A stretch of DNA of 64,000 nucleotides. Source: Phycisphaerales bacterium. Lineage in GTDB: Bacteria; Planctomycetota; Phycisphaerae; SM23-33. A model generated the notes under the pieces. That model saw only the letters and a program-made list of their open reading frames with translations, was not told the DNA's origin and did not search any database. Shown piece by piece: positions 44,539-53,267 of this stretch. Numbering within the stretch: the first letter of the stretch is position 1; the number at the start of each line of letters is the position of its first letter. The position numbers and the translations under genes were made by a program. The stretch spans positions 1 to 64,000 of the forward strand of contig JABGPZ010000044.1 in NCBI GenBank assembly GCA_018644725.1. Reading direction: 5' to 3'.

Positions 44539-45687
44539 CTACTGCAAAAACTCCGCCAATGTTTGGAGGACTTCGCCGATGACAATTTCCGGGCTGGACG
44601 CGCCTGCGAGGATGGCGATGTTCAGCGGGCGCTTTTGCGGAAGCCAGCCGGTCTGCTCGGTGGCGTGTCCATTGGCGGGATCCCATGCGAAAATGGTTTC
44701 TCGCGATCGAATGGCGGTAGCGTCTTCAATATGGTAGGCCGGCGCGAATTGGCGCGCGAGTTCATAGAGGTGGCGCGTGTTGGAGCTGGTGTGCCCGCCG
44801 ACGACGATCACCAGGTCGCATCCACTTTGGCACAGTTCGACGGCGGCATTTTGGCGGTCCTGGGTCGCCCGGCAGACGGTGGGCTGAAAGATCAGCCGCT
44901 GCTCGATCTCGCCAAAGCGGGTCGTGAACGCGTCGGTCAGAATTTGGCGGACCTCTTCGGTGTGGCTATAGAGCATGGTCGTCTGGGAGACCTGCGCGAG
45001 GTGGGCGAGGTCGGCCGGGGATTGTGCGTTGGTCGCATCGGGGTCAAACAGCTCGGCGAAACGCTCGGGCGAATCGTTGCCCGTCGCGATCAGGTTCGCA
45101 AAATCGTGGACTTTGTCGATCGACTCGGCGACGATGAATTTCCCGCCTGCTTGATCGAGGCGCGACTTGGTCACGACGGTTTCGTCGTGGCGTGGCTTGC
45201 CGAAAATCAGTACGCCAAATCCGTCCTTTACCGCGTGAGTCGACCAGTGCCACAGGCGGATCACATCGCCGCAACTGCAATCGACGACCTCGCACCCAAG
45301 CTGCTTGAGGTGCGCTTCCGTGGCCACCCCCGCGCCAAAGGCGGGAATCACGGCTGTGTCGTTGGCGCTGAGGTGCTTGTCGATATTCTTTGGCTTGCGT
45401 TGCTCCGGCAAGAGAATCGTTCCACCCAGACGGCGGAAATGATCGTTCACCCAGGGATTGTGAATGATCTCGCCGAGGAGGATCAGTCGCCCCTTATTGG
45501 GGTCGTGCAGGCTGGCGGCCTGTTCGGCCATGGACAGCGCACGCTTGACTCCGCGGCAAAACCCAAAGACGCGCGGCAGACGGAGTGTGCCGCCCGGAAG
45601 AGACCACTGGTTTGCCGGTGTCGCCGCGAGAAGGCGGTCCACCACGGGCGAACCGAACGCGTCAAGATGGGCATCGTGTGGATTCAT
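44539..45687 (-). CDS. ispH: 4-hydroxy-3-methylbut-2-enyl diphosphate reductase
   Basis: Last step of the MEP isoprenoid pathway, a [4Fe-4S] enzyme; 382 residues, longer than E. coli IspH. The three cluster cysteines are in GFCRGVKRAL, DCSCGDVIR and TVCRATQDRQ. Further family blocks are EIIHNPWVND, VVVGGHTSSNT-like GGHTSSNTRHL and ASSPEIVIGEV. It is a divergent branch, with extra residues before the first cysteine. Start and upstream stop share a base (TGATG). Confidence 0.92.
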   Translation of the reverse strand: MNPHDAHLDAFGSPVVDRLLAATPANQWSLPGGTLRLPRVFGFCRGVKRALSMAEQAASLHDPNKGRLILLGEIIHNPWVNDHFRRLGGTILLPEQRKPKNIDKHLSANDTAVIPAFGAGVATEAHLKQLGCEVVDCSCGDVIRLWHWSTHAVKDGFGVLIFGKPRHDETVVTKSRLDQAGGKFIVAESIDKVHDFANLIATGNDSPERFAELFDPDATNAQSPADLAHLAQVSQTTMLYSHTEEVRQILTDAFTTRFGEIEQRLIFQPTVCRATQDRQNAAVELCQSGCDLVIVVGGHTSSNTRHLYELARQFAPAYHIEDATAIRSRETIFAWDPANGHATEQTGWLPQKRPLNIAILAGASSPEIVIGEVLQTLAEFLQ

Positions 45688-47378
45688 CAGGAGCCTTGGG
45701 GTGCGGGGGGCGAAGCGGGGCCTTGACCACCGTCGGAGGGTTTGCGTCGGCGTCGGCGACGACGCTTGATCAGGCGCTTGGGTTTGGCTTCACCCGAGGG
45801 GGAATCGGATTTGCCTTGGGGCGATTTTTCTTGCCCACCCTGAGGTTGGCCCTGTTTGGGTTGGCCTTGGGATTGCTTTTGCCCTTGCCCCTGCCCTTGT
45901 TCTTGGCCGGCCGGTTTGCGCCGCCGGCGACGACGTTTTCCGCCGCCTTCGCGTTTGGGTTGATCGCCTTTGGGCTGTTCTTTGCGGCCCGAATTTCGCT
46001 TGGGTTTGTCGGCGGGTTTCTCGGCGGCAGGTGCTGGCGCGGGCTGATAGCTCCCCGTCGCGGCGGCCTGGGCCTGGCGGCGTGCGCGGTTCATGTCGCG
46101 CACGGCATTGTTCAGATCGTCCTCGGAGGGCTCGGGTAAATCGCGTTCGATGATGTCCGCGATGGGAACCACCGTGAGGGTCCGGTCGGGCAGGGCAATG
46201 CGGGTGAGCTGGGTGAGGATCTGTGAATCCAGGACGCGCCCGAGAAGAGTTTCGGTGCGGATCCACGAACTTTTCCGCGGGAGGTTTTTCTTCAGCGTGG
46301 TATAGGTCTCATCCTCATAGCGCAGGCAGCACATCAGGCGGCCGCACCGGCCCGAAATTTTCGACGGGTCGAGGGTCGCTTTTTGGACCTTCGCCATCCG
46401 CATTGAAATCGGCTTGAGGTGTTTGAGATATTGCTGGCAGCAGCAGCGTTGGCCGCATCGTTCATAGTCCGCCACCAGTCGCGCTTCGTCGCGTGCGCCG
46501 ACTTGTCGCATCTCGATTCGGGTGCGGAAGCGGCTGGCGAGATCTTTCACCAGGATGCGGAAGTCCACGCGTTCTTCGGAGTTGAAGTAGAAAATAATCC
46601 GTTCGCCGCCGATGAGGTGTTCGACCGAGACCAGACGCATCGCGAGTTTCATCTCCGCGATTTTTTCTTTGCAGTAGTGCGACGCCTCGGTGGAGGATTT
46701 CTTGAAGTGGCGAAAGTCGATCAGGTCTTGCGGGTTGGCTGCGCGAAGGATGCGCCCGCCGCGCCGGAAGGGATAGTCGTTGCCTTCGGCTTTGATGTAC
46801 TCGCGGAGACGGTCAGAGTCAATGGCCATCGGCGAGCTGGCTCCGCCGCATCCGCCGCCACATCCGCCGCTGGCATTGCCGCACCCACAGGATTTGTCCT
46901 CGGGCGAGGGGGCGGGTTTGTCGCGCGTGACCGGGCTGACCACCGTGCCAAGCTCGACGCCGCGTTCGGTTCGCACGACGACTTTCTGGCTGGGGATCGG
47001 GCAGATTTTCGAGGGGTTGTAGCGGAATTCGCCAAGATTGCGATTCAGACCATAGCGCACCACGGCCGTGGGTTGCTCGGGCTGTTTGCGCTCGGGCCTG
47101 CGCTCGGGCTTGGGAGCGGGGGAGTCTTCCTGGGCGGGTTGCTCAGGGGCCTGCGATGCCGTGGGCTCCTCGGCGGGGCTCGACGGTGCGGGCTGTTCTG
47201 CGGGAGTTTCCGCCAGAGTTTCTGCGGGAGCGGGGGACTCTGCGGGCGGAGGAGAGACGGAGTCCTGCGATTGCACATTCAAATCGCCCGGCTCGGAATT
47301 TTCAATGGGGGGAGAGACGGGGGCCGATGATTGTACATCTAAACCATCCGGCTTGGACTTTGGTTCCTGGTCGGTCAT
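45687..47378 (-). CDS. PSP1-domain (RicT/YaaT-like) protein with long disordered ends
   Basis: 563 residues. The first 110 are Pro/Ala/Glu-rich. The PSP1 domain spans about 110-370: YGLNRNLGEFRYN, FRILVKDLASRFRTRIEMRQVGARDEA, then CGQRCCCQQYL and SGRCGRLMCCLRYE. Those cysteines bind Fe-S in B. subtilis RicT, where the protein acts in mRNA processing. An extra Cys/Gly segment (SCGCGNASGGCGGGCGG) sits inside the domain. The last 150 residues are Arg/Lys/Gln-rich with RRRRRRR runs, suiting RNA binding. It leads the ispH operon. Confidence 0.88.
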   Translation of the reverse strand: MTDQEPKSKPDGLDVQSSAPVSPPIENSEPGDLNVQSQDSVSPPPAESPAPAETLAETPAEQPAPSSPAEEPTASQAPEQPAQEDSPAPKPERRPERKQPEQPTAVVRYGLNRNLGEFRYNPSKICPIPSQKVVVRTERGVELGTVVSPVTRDKPAPSPEDKSCGCGNASGGCGGGCGGASSPMAIDSDRLREYIKAEGNDYPFRRGGRILRAANPQDLIDFRHFKKSSTEASHYCKEKIAEMKLAMRLVSVEHLIGGERIIFYFNSEERVDFRILVKDLASRFRTRIEMRQVGARDEARLVADYERCGQRCCCQQYLKHLKPISMRMAKVQKATLDPSKISGRCGRLMCCLRYEDETYTTLKKNLPRKSSWIRTETLLGRVLDSQILTQLTRIALPDRTLTVVPIADIIERDLPEPSEDDLNNAVRDMNRARRQAQAAATGSYQPAPAPAAEKPADKPKRNSGRKEQPKGDQPKREGGGKRRRRRRKPAGQEQGQGQGQKQSQGQPKQGQPQGGQEKSPQGKSDSPSGEAKPKRLIKRRRRRRRKPSDGGQGPASPPAPQGS

Positions 47379-47520
47379 GATAAAGCCTATCGATTGCCAC
47401 TGCGGCGCCCCGCAGATCAGTTTGAGGTTTCACGTCTCCAGCCGTCGCCAGAGGTCCAAACGCCCTTTGGGCATCCACCCGCAACATCCGCATGAAAGCA
47501 GCAGCAACGGGCAGGCCTAT

Positions 47521-47529
47521 AGTATACCA
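47521..47529 (-). promoter_or_regulatory. Extended -10 element of the PSP1-ispH operon
   Basis: On the minus strand: TGG then TATACT (47526-47521), about 140 bases before the start. A TTTCGA 18 bases upstream is a weak -35. Confidence 0.45.
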
Positions 47530-47619
47530 AGTTGGACAAACCAATCGAAAGCTCTTTTTTTGAATCCCAGAAAAATTCCGCCACCATTGTTACTCTGCGG
47601 ATTGACTCGCGGGGGCGAG

Positions 47620-48501
47620 TTATTCGGGGATGGTTGGCCTTTCGCTACAAACGTGATCAAGGGTTTGGGCGTACGAGGCCGCGATTCGGTTTGTGATCGG
47701 GCCAACTTGTCCATCGGCGATGGTGTGCTGTTCGACCTGGACCACCGGCCGAATCCCCATACAGCTCGACGTGAGGAACACTTCCTTCGCGCCGAGGAGG
47801 TCTTGCAACGTCAGCGGCCGGTCGTCAATGACGTCGATCTCCAGCGTCGCGGCGAGTTGCATGACCGTTTCGCGAAGAATCCCCGGCAACACGGGCGTGT
47901 GGATCGGCGGGGTCAGCAGCAGGCCGCTTTCGGTCACGAGGAAGATGTTCGAGAAGCAGCTCTCGGCGAGTTGCTCTTCGGTGTTGAACCATAACGCATC
48001 GGTGCAGCCCGCCGCCGCTGCCTGTTGCCGCGCGAGGAGGCGCGGGAGATAGCAGCCCGTTTTCAGGCCGAAAATAACATCCTCCGTGAGCTGGCGCATC
48101 GGCGTGATGATCACCTTGATGCCGTCGGTATACCATTCGGCCGGATACTCCGGCAGGGCGTCGGCGGTGATGAGTGTCGTCGAGCCGCGCGTCGCCGTCC
48201 CCGGCGTGAGGGTGATCCGCACGCGCGCTTCGCTCAGGCCGTTGGCGTCGAGCACGGCGTAGGTGTTGTCGTACAGCTCGCGCGTGGTCGCGCCGACAGT
48301 CAGGCCAAGCTGGGCCACGGTATCGCCGAGGCGCGCGAGGTGATGCTCAAAGCCGAAGATCACGCCGTTGTGGGCGCGCATGGTCGTGAAGGTGCTCGCG
48401 CCATGGAGAAAGCCCGGGTCGTCGATCGAGACGCTGGCGTCGCTGCGGGGGATAAGTTGGCCGTTGAGATACACGATGGGATGGGTGGTAGTTTCGCTCA
48501 T
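47620..48501 (-). CDS. Class IV PLP-dependent aminotransferase (IlvE/PabC/Dat fold)
   Basis: 293 residues. The N-terminal VYLNGQLIPRSDASVSIDD and GFLHGASTFTTMRAHNG blocks, the catalytic lysine in FGLKTGCYLPRLLARQ and the ESCFSNIFLV and VLPGILRETV blocks define the fold. Branched-chain aminotransferase, D-amino acid aminotransferase and aminodeoxychorismate lyase share it and cannot be separated by eye; the general pattern is closest to IlvE/PabC types. I start at the ATG at 48501, which follows GGAG closely; the much longer frame upstream reads across the divergent gene. Confidence 0.88.
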   Translation of the reverse strand: MSETTTHPIVYLNGQLIPRSDASVSIDDPGFLHGASTFTTMRAHNGVIFGFEHHLARLGDTVAQLGLTVGATTRELYDNTYAVLDANGLSEARVRITLTPGTATRGSTTLITADALPEYPAEWYTDGIKVIITPMRQLTEDVIFGLKTGCYLPRLLARQQAAAAGCTDALWFNTEEQLAESCFSNIFLVTESGLLLTPPIHTPVLPGILRETVMQLAATLEIDVIDDRPLTLQDLLGAKEVFLTSSCMGIRPVVQVEQHTIADGQVGPITNRIAASYAQTLDHVCSERPTIPE

Positions 48502-48582
48502 AACTCCAGTGTAGCGACCGCGCGGGGTGCCTGCAACCAAATTGCGGTTGGAAACCGCCCGCCGCTCGGATACAATCAGGCC

Positions 48583-49047
48583 ATGATCTATACGAGCAAA
48601 GCATGGTCCACCGCCCGTCGTCGATGGGTGGGTGGGACGCTGGCGGCAGTGGTTCTCGCGGCGATGGCCGTGTTGTATTCTCTTTCCCCGACCGACCGGG
48701 GGCGGGGGACGCATCGCCAGCTGGGCCTGTCGCCGTGTGCGTCGATTGTCCAAACGGGCTATCCGTGTGTCGGTTGCGGGGTGACGACGTCGCTGACGGC
48801 GATGTCCCGCGGGCGATTTGTCTATGCCGCACAATGTCACCTGTTTGGTGTGTTTGCGTTTTTGGCGGTGATTGCGTTGGGCATGATGGGGGCGGCGCAG
48901 GCGATTTCCGGACGAAATTTTCTGAAAATCGTGCGCATTGGAGTGTGGAAATGGTATAGTCTCGCAGGGGTTGTTGTGCTTCTGGGCGGCTGGAAGCTCA
49001 AGCTGGCGATTGGAATCGCCGACGGAACCTACCCCATAGGCCGCTAA
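48583..49047 (+). CDS. DUF2752-family membrane protein
   Basis: 154 residues with three likely membrane helices. The motif CVGCGVTTSLTAMSRG, here preceded by GYPC, is the signature of DUF2752, whose function is unknown. The two cysteine pairs face one membrane side. No good ribosome site is seen. It lies 28 bases before the first lipoprotein gene and may share its transcript. Confidence 0.78.
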   Translation: MIYTSKAWSTARRRWVGGTLAAVVLAAMAVLYSLSPTDRGRGTHRQLGLSPCASIVQTGYPCVGCGVTTSLTAMSRGRFVYAAQCHLFGVFAFLAVIALGMMGAAQAISGRNFLKIVRIGVWKWYSLAGVVVLLGGWKLKLAIGIADGTYPIGR

Positions 49048-49075
49048 CGAAGCTACATGAAAGAGGATAGACGTT

Positions 49076-49810
49076 ATGAACAAACGAATGATACTGGCCT
49101 TGGTGCTGGTAGGAATGATGATTTCGGGATGCAATGTCGCCGGATTTGGGCTTTGGCTTTTCGGGGAGCGGCCGACGCACTATGTCGACTCGACCTTTGA
49201 TATGGAGACCGGCCTGAGCCTCGAAGGCAAAACCGTCGCAGTGTTGATCTACGTCGAGGACGAAATCAAGATTGAGTACGGCTACATTCCCCAAACCCTC
49301 GGGCGCTGGATTCGCGAAGGCCTGGAATATCAGGACAAAGAGCGCACCGACCCGGCCGTGAAAAACATCCGCGTGATCCACCCTGACACCGTTGTGCGGT
49401 ATATGCAGTCGAACCCGGAGTGGGAATCGACCGACAAGCGGAAAATCGCGCGTGACCTCAAGGCGGACTATCTGATTTATGTCCCGCTGACGGCCTATAC
49501 GACCCGCGAGCCCGGCATGCTTGATGCGTACCGTGGCACGGTCGTGGGCGACGTGGAAGTCTATGGCGCCGAGGATACGTCCGAGGACCGCGATCCGCTG
49601 TTCATGTCCGATGGCGGGATGGAAGTTTCCTATCCCGAGAGTCGTGACAAAATCAGCTATAACCGTGCGAGCGAGCGGATGATTCAGGTCGAAATGGAAA
49701 AGCAGTTCGGCACGAAGATTGCCAAGCTGTTCTACGGCCGTGAGGAATTGACACTCACCGAAGATGAGCAGTTTACTGAACCGAACCAACCGACCCGGGA
49801 GAGAAACTGA
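49076..49810 (+). CDS. Lipoprotein with CsgG/LpoB-like fold pattern
   Basis: 244 residues, specific function unknown. Lipobox ISGC with Cys at residue 19. The body begins KTVAVLIYVEDEI and later has KIARDLKADYLIYVPLTAY, the strand-helix-strand order of CsgG, LpoB and TolB N-domain proteins (a pattern judgement). Stop and next start share TGATG, and the next gene encodes a protein with the same layout, so the two probably form a pair or heteromeric complex in the outer membrane or periplasm. Confidence 0.75.
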   Translation: MNKRMILALVLVGMMISGCNVAGFGLWLFGERPTHYVDSTFDMETGLSLEGKTVAVLIYVEDEIKIEYGYIPQTLGRWIREGLEYQDKERTDPAVKNIRVIHPDTVVRYMQSNPEWESTDKRKIARDLKADYLIYVPLTAYTTREPGMLDAYRGTVVGDVEVYGAEDTSEDRDPLFMSDGGMEVSYPESRDKISYNRASERMIQVEMEKQFGTKIAKLFYGREELTLTEDEQFTEPNQPTRERN

Positions 49811-50514
49811 TGCGAACGATTTGCCTATGGATGTGCGGTGTGATCCTCTGTGGGGCGACGGGCTGTGCGCCGATTGCCTGGCTACAGACGGCGGCGGGCA
49901 ACGACGATGTGCCTGCGGAGTTTACCTTTCACGAGGAGCCTCCGTCGAAGGTGCTCGTGCTGGTCGATGATCCCCGCGAAGCCGACCGGACCCATCCCGT
50001 CGTGCCGGATTTGATGCGGGCGATCAACTCCAATTTCGACAAGAAGGAACTCGCCGCGAGCACGATTCCGTATGACTCGTTTAAGCGCTATAGCACGACG
50101 GTGAGTTATTTTCAGCAGCGCATCCAGCGCGATTCGGGCATTCTGAAGATCGCCGAAGCGTTGGAGGTCACCCATGTGCTGATCGTGCGCGTGGAGGAGT
50201 TCCGCCTCGTGAAAAATATGGCTGATAGTGTGTACGAGCCGCTATTGGAAGTGTCTTGCCGGATTCTCAACGTCCACGACGAAGAGCAAGTTTGGCCGCG
50301 CACGCAGATGTGGTTCCACGTCGATAAGGTCGATTTGCGGACCGTGCCGATGAAAGACGAGCGTCATTTTGCGTCGAAGATGGTCCGTGAGATGGCCCAG
50401 ACGATTTCCGGCCGCATTACCGACCTGTTCCGCACGTCGCCAGGCCGCGATCCTTCGAGCTTCCCCAAAGAAAACACCGTCCACCCCGATTGGGATCACC
50501 CCACAGGAAACTGA
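49810..50514 (+). CDS. Second lipoprotein with CsgG/LpoB-like fold pattern
   Basis: 234 residues. Lipobox GATGC, Cys at residue 19. The body starts SKVLVLVDDPRE and later has LKIAEALEVTHVLIVRVEEFRLV, matching the layout of the preceding protein although identity is low. Function unknown. Last gene of the unit, followed by a terminator. Confidence 0.75.
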   Translation: MRTICLWMCGVILCGATGCAPIAWLQTAAGNDDVPAEFTFHEEPPSKVLVLVDDPREADRTHPVVPDLMRAINSNFDKKELAASTIPYDSFKRYSTTVSYFQQRIQRDSGILKIAEALEVTHVLIVRVEEFRLVKNMADSVYEPLLEVSCRILNVHDEEQVWPRTQMWFHVDKVDLRTVPMKDERHFASKMVREMAQTISGRITDLFRTSPGRDPSSFPKENTVHPDWDHPTGN

Positions 50515-50539
50515 CACGATTCCTTTGCGAACTTGATAT

Positions 50540-50572
50540 AAAAAAGCCCGGGCAATTGCTAGGGCTTTTTTT
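50540..50572. terminator. Bidirectional terminator between lipoprotein operon and yebC
   Basis: AAAAAAGCCC and GGGCTTTTTTT flank a 12-base loop, so T runs exist on both strands between the convergent genes. Confidence 0.88.
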
Positions 50573-50601
50573 AGTGTTTTTTTGTGGTGCGGGCTTCGGG
50601 C

Positions 50602-51354
50602 CTACTCGTTCAGTGCGGCCATGATTTCGTCGGTGAGTTCGACGTTGGTGTAGACCTTCTGGACATCTTCGTGTTCGTCGATATTTTCCATGAGCGTGAG
50701 GGCTTTTTTTCCGGTTTCGACGTCGACGGCCATCGGGTTCTGCGCGATCATGGCGACTTCGGCGGTTTCGAGCTCGAGGCCTTTTTCTTCCAGGGCGGCC
50801 TTGACGGTCGAAAACGCGCTCGGCTCACAGGTCACTTCGAAGACGTCCCCGTCGAGCGCGACATCATCTGCGCCTGCATCGAGGGCGATCTCCATCAGCG
50901 TGTCTTCGTCGGTGGAGTCGGCCTTGATCGTGAACGTGCCGGTCTGCTGGAACATGTACGCCACGCAGCCGGTGGAACCCATCTGCCCGCCCGCGCGCTC
51001 GAAGAGCTTGCGCAGCTCGGGGGCGGTGCGGTTGCGATTGTCGGTGAGGGTGAGGACCATAAACGCCGTGCCGCCCGGGCCGTAGCCCTCGTAGACAACT
51101 TCCTCAAAGCTCACGCCTTCGCTGCCCGCGCCGGAAGCCTTCTTGATGGCGTTCTTGATCGTGTCCTTGGGCATGTTGACTTTTTTTCCCTCGTCGATGG
51201 CATAGCGCAGCGTGAGGTTCGAGTCCGGGTCAGGCCCGCCGGCTTTGGTCGCGGCCATGATCGCCTTGGAAATCTTCGACCACATTTTGCCGCGGAGTGC
51301 GTCCTGACGGCCTTTGCGGTGCTTGATGTTTGCCCATTTACTATGTCCAGCCAT
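50602..51354 (-). CDS. yebC: YebC/PmpR-family protein
   Basis: 250 residues, cytoplasmic, full family length. The start MAGHSKWANIKHRKGRQDA is diagnostic and the middle block EGYGPGGTAFMV is conserved. Family members are described as transcription regulators and, more recently, as translation factors that ease ribosome stalling at proline runs. The ATG is preceded by GGAGAACC. Single gene. Confidence 0.95.
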   Translation of the reverse strand: MAGHSKWANIKHRKGRQDALRGKMWSKISKAIMAATKAGGPDPDSNLTLRYAIDEGKKVNMPKDTIKNAIKKASGAGSEGVSFEEVVYEGYGPGGTAFMVLTLTDNRNRTAPELRKLFERAGGQMGSTGCVAYMFQQTGTFTIKADSTDEDTLMEIALDAGADDVALDGDVFEVTCEPSAFSTVKAALEEKGLELETAEVAMIAQNPMAVDVETGKKALTLMENIDEHEDVQKVYTNVELTDEIMAALNE

Positions 51355-51475
51355 GGTTCTCTCCAGTGATGGGTGGGTTGGAATTGCTTGAAAACAAGGG
51401 CAGGATTATAGCAGAACCGCCGACGGGGTTCCAGAAGTTTCCCCGCCGGGGAGGGGCGTTTGAAAATGAATCTTG

Positions 51476-51493
51476 GAATTGCAATCGCAATTC
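51476..51493. promoter_or_regulatory. Perfect inverted repeat upstream of the second sulfatase
   Basis: GAATTGC-AATC-GCAATTC, seven pairs, about 50 bases before the start codon. A possible operator; no regulator is adjacent. Confidence 0.45.
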
Positions 51494-51544
51494 GCTACCA
51501 TCGGTACTCACAGAGACTCGATACTCTTTTTGAAGGAGATACTG

Positions 51545-53059
51545 ATGCAACGACGTGACTTTCTTCGCGTGGCGGCCTTTGCCTCGACCGGTGCGGTTCT
51601 GACCGGATGCCAACCCAACGCCATGGCCATCAGCAAGGCGAAATCCAAAGCCAAGATCAAGAACGTACTTCTGATCGTGGCCGACGACTATGGGTATATG
51701 GATGTGGGCTTCAACAATCCCAACTCGTTCTACGACACGCCGTGCCTGGACAAACTCGCCAAGAGCGGCTTGGTCCTCAAAGACGCCTACGCCGCGTGCC
51801 CGGTGTGCAGCCCCACGCGCTACAGCATCCAGACCGGCCGATATCCCACCCGTGGCCCGGCGACCGACTTTTTCGGTGGCAAGCGCGCGGTGAAATTCCT
51901 TCCCGCGCAATACGACCCGCGCATGGCCCTGTCCGAAGTGACCATCGCCGAAGCACTCAAGCCCTACGGCTACAAGTCGATCTTCGCGGGCAAGTGGCAT
52001 CTTGGCGACACAGAGACCCACTGGCCCGAAGGACAGGGCTATGACGTCAATAAGGGCGGCTGGACCAAGGGCGGGCCGTATGGCGGCAAGAGATATTTCT
52101 CGCCCTATGGCAACCCGCGCCTCGAAGACGGCCCCGATGGCGAACACCTGCCCAAGCGACTCGCCGACGAGATCATTAAGTCGATGACCGACTGGTCCAA
52201 GGCCGACACGCCGTTCTTCGCGAACCTGTCCTTTTACTCGGTCCACACGCCGCTGATGGGCCGGAAAGACCTCGTCGCAAAATACAAAAAACGCGCCAAA
52301 CAATTGCACGAAGGCAAGGAGATCAAAACATTCCGCAAAGCCGGGTATACCAGCAAACGGCGGGAGCGCATCGTCCAGGACCACGCCATCTACGGTGCGA
52401 TGGTCGAAGCGATGGACGAGCAGATTGGCCGTGTCCTCGGCGCGCTCGATACGCTGGGCATTGCCGACGAAACGCTGGTGATTTTCTTCAGCGACAACGG
52501 CGGGCTGAGCACCTCCGAAGGCTCGCCCACCAGCAACATGCCGCTGCGTTGCGGCAAGGGCTGGATGTACGAAGGCGGAATTCGCGAGCCGGGCATCATC
52601 CGCGCTCCAGGCCTGACCACGCCGGGCAGCAGCTCCGTCGCGCCAGTGACATCGACCGACTTCTATCCGACGATTCTCGATTTGCTCGGCAAGAAGCTCT
52701 TGCCCGATCAGCACAAAGATGGCGTTTCGCTGCGGCCGATCCTCGATGGCAGCTATCCGAAGGAATTTGCCACGCGTCCGATTTTCTGGCACTACCCGCA
52801 CTATGGCAATCAGGGCGGCTTCCCGTCTTCGGCGATCCGCAAGGGCGACTGGAAACTCATTCAGAGCCTCGAAGACGGCCACTTTGAACTGTACAATCTC
52901 AAGACCGATATCGGCGAACAGAAAAACCTCGCCAAGACGAACAAAGCGAAGCTGGCCGAGTTGTTCGAGCACATGAAGCAGATTCGCAAAGACACCAAAG
53001 CGCGCTTCCTGCGTCCCAAACCCGGCCAAAAAGAAAAACCGTATACACAGAAGTATTAG
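51545..53059 (+). CDS. Tat-exported lipoprotein-type sulfatase
   Basis: Type I sulfatase of 504 residues. The N-terminus MQRRDFLRVAAFAS is a Tat signal and LTGC is a lipobox, so it is probably a membrane-anchored exported enzyme. LLIVADDYGYMDVGF begins the metal site. The activation motif CSPTR has its cysteine near residue 88. GKWHLGD and FFSDNGGL are conserved. AAGGAGA precedes the ATG. Sequence blocks differ from the first sulfatase, so a different substrate is likely. The maturation enzyme is not in the window. Confidence 0.92.
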   Translation: MQRRDFLRVAAFASTGAVLTGCQPNAMAISKAKSKAKIKNVLLIVADDYGYMDVGFNNPNSFYDTPCLDKLAKSGLVLKDAYAACPVCSPTRYSIQTGRYPTRGPATDFFGGKRAVKFLPAQYDPRMALSEVTIAEALKPYGYKSIFAGKWHLGDTETHWPEGQGYDVNKGGWTKGGPYGGKRYFSPYGNPRLEDGPDGEHLPKRLADEIIKSMTDWSKADTPFFANLSFYSVHTPLMGRKDLVAKYKKRAKQLHEGKEIKTFRKAGYTSKRRERIVQDHAIYGAMVEAMDEQIGRVLGALDTLGIADETLVIFFSDNGGLSTSEGSPTSNMPLRCGKGWMYEGGIREPGIIRAPGLTTPGSSSVAPVTSTDFYPTILDLLGKKLLPDQHKDGVSLRPILDGSYPKEFATRPIFWHYPHYGNQGGFPSSAIRKGDWKLIQSLEDGHFELYNLKTDIGEQKNLAKTNKAKLAELFEHMKQIRKDTKARFLRPKPGQKEKPYTQKY

Positions 53060-53231
53060 GCCGTAGGGGATAGGCTGTAGGCTGAAGGAAATAGACAACG
53101 GAAAAGAAAACGATTGGGCGAAAGATTTTTCGCCCCTACGAAAGAAAGAAAAGAAAAAGGCAGGCTGGAAGCCTGCACCACAATGAAGCAGACAGAAACT
53201 ATAAAAAAAAAGAATAGAATGGTCGTTCACG

Positions 53232-53267
53232 CCTGGCCTCTTGCACGCAAAGAGGTCAGGTTTTTTT
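53232..53267 (+). terminator. Terminator of the second sulfatase gene
   Basis: Eleven-base arms CCTGGCCTCTT and AAGAGGTCAGG (one G-T pair) around a 7-base loop, followed by seven T. Confidence 0.88.
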
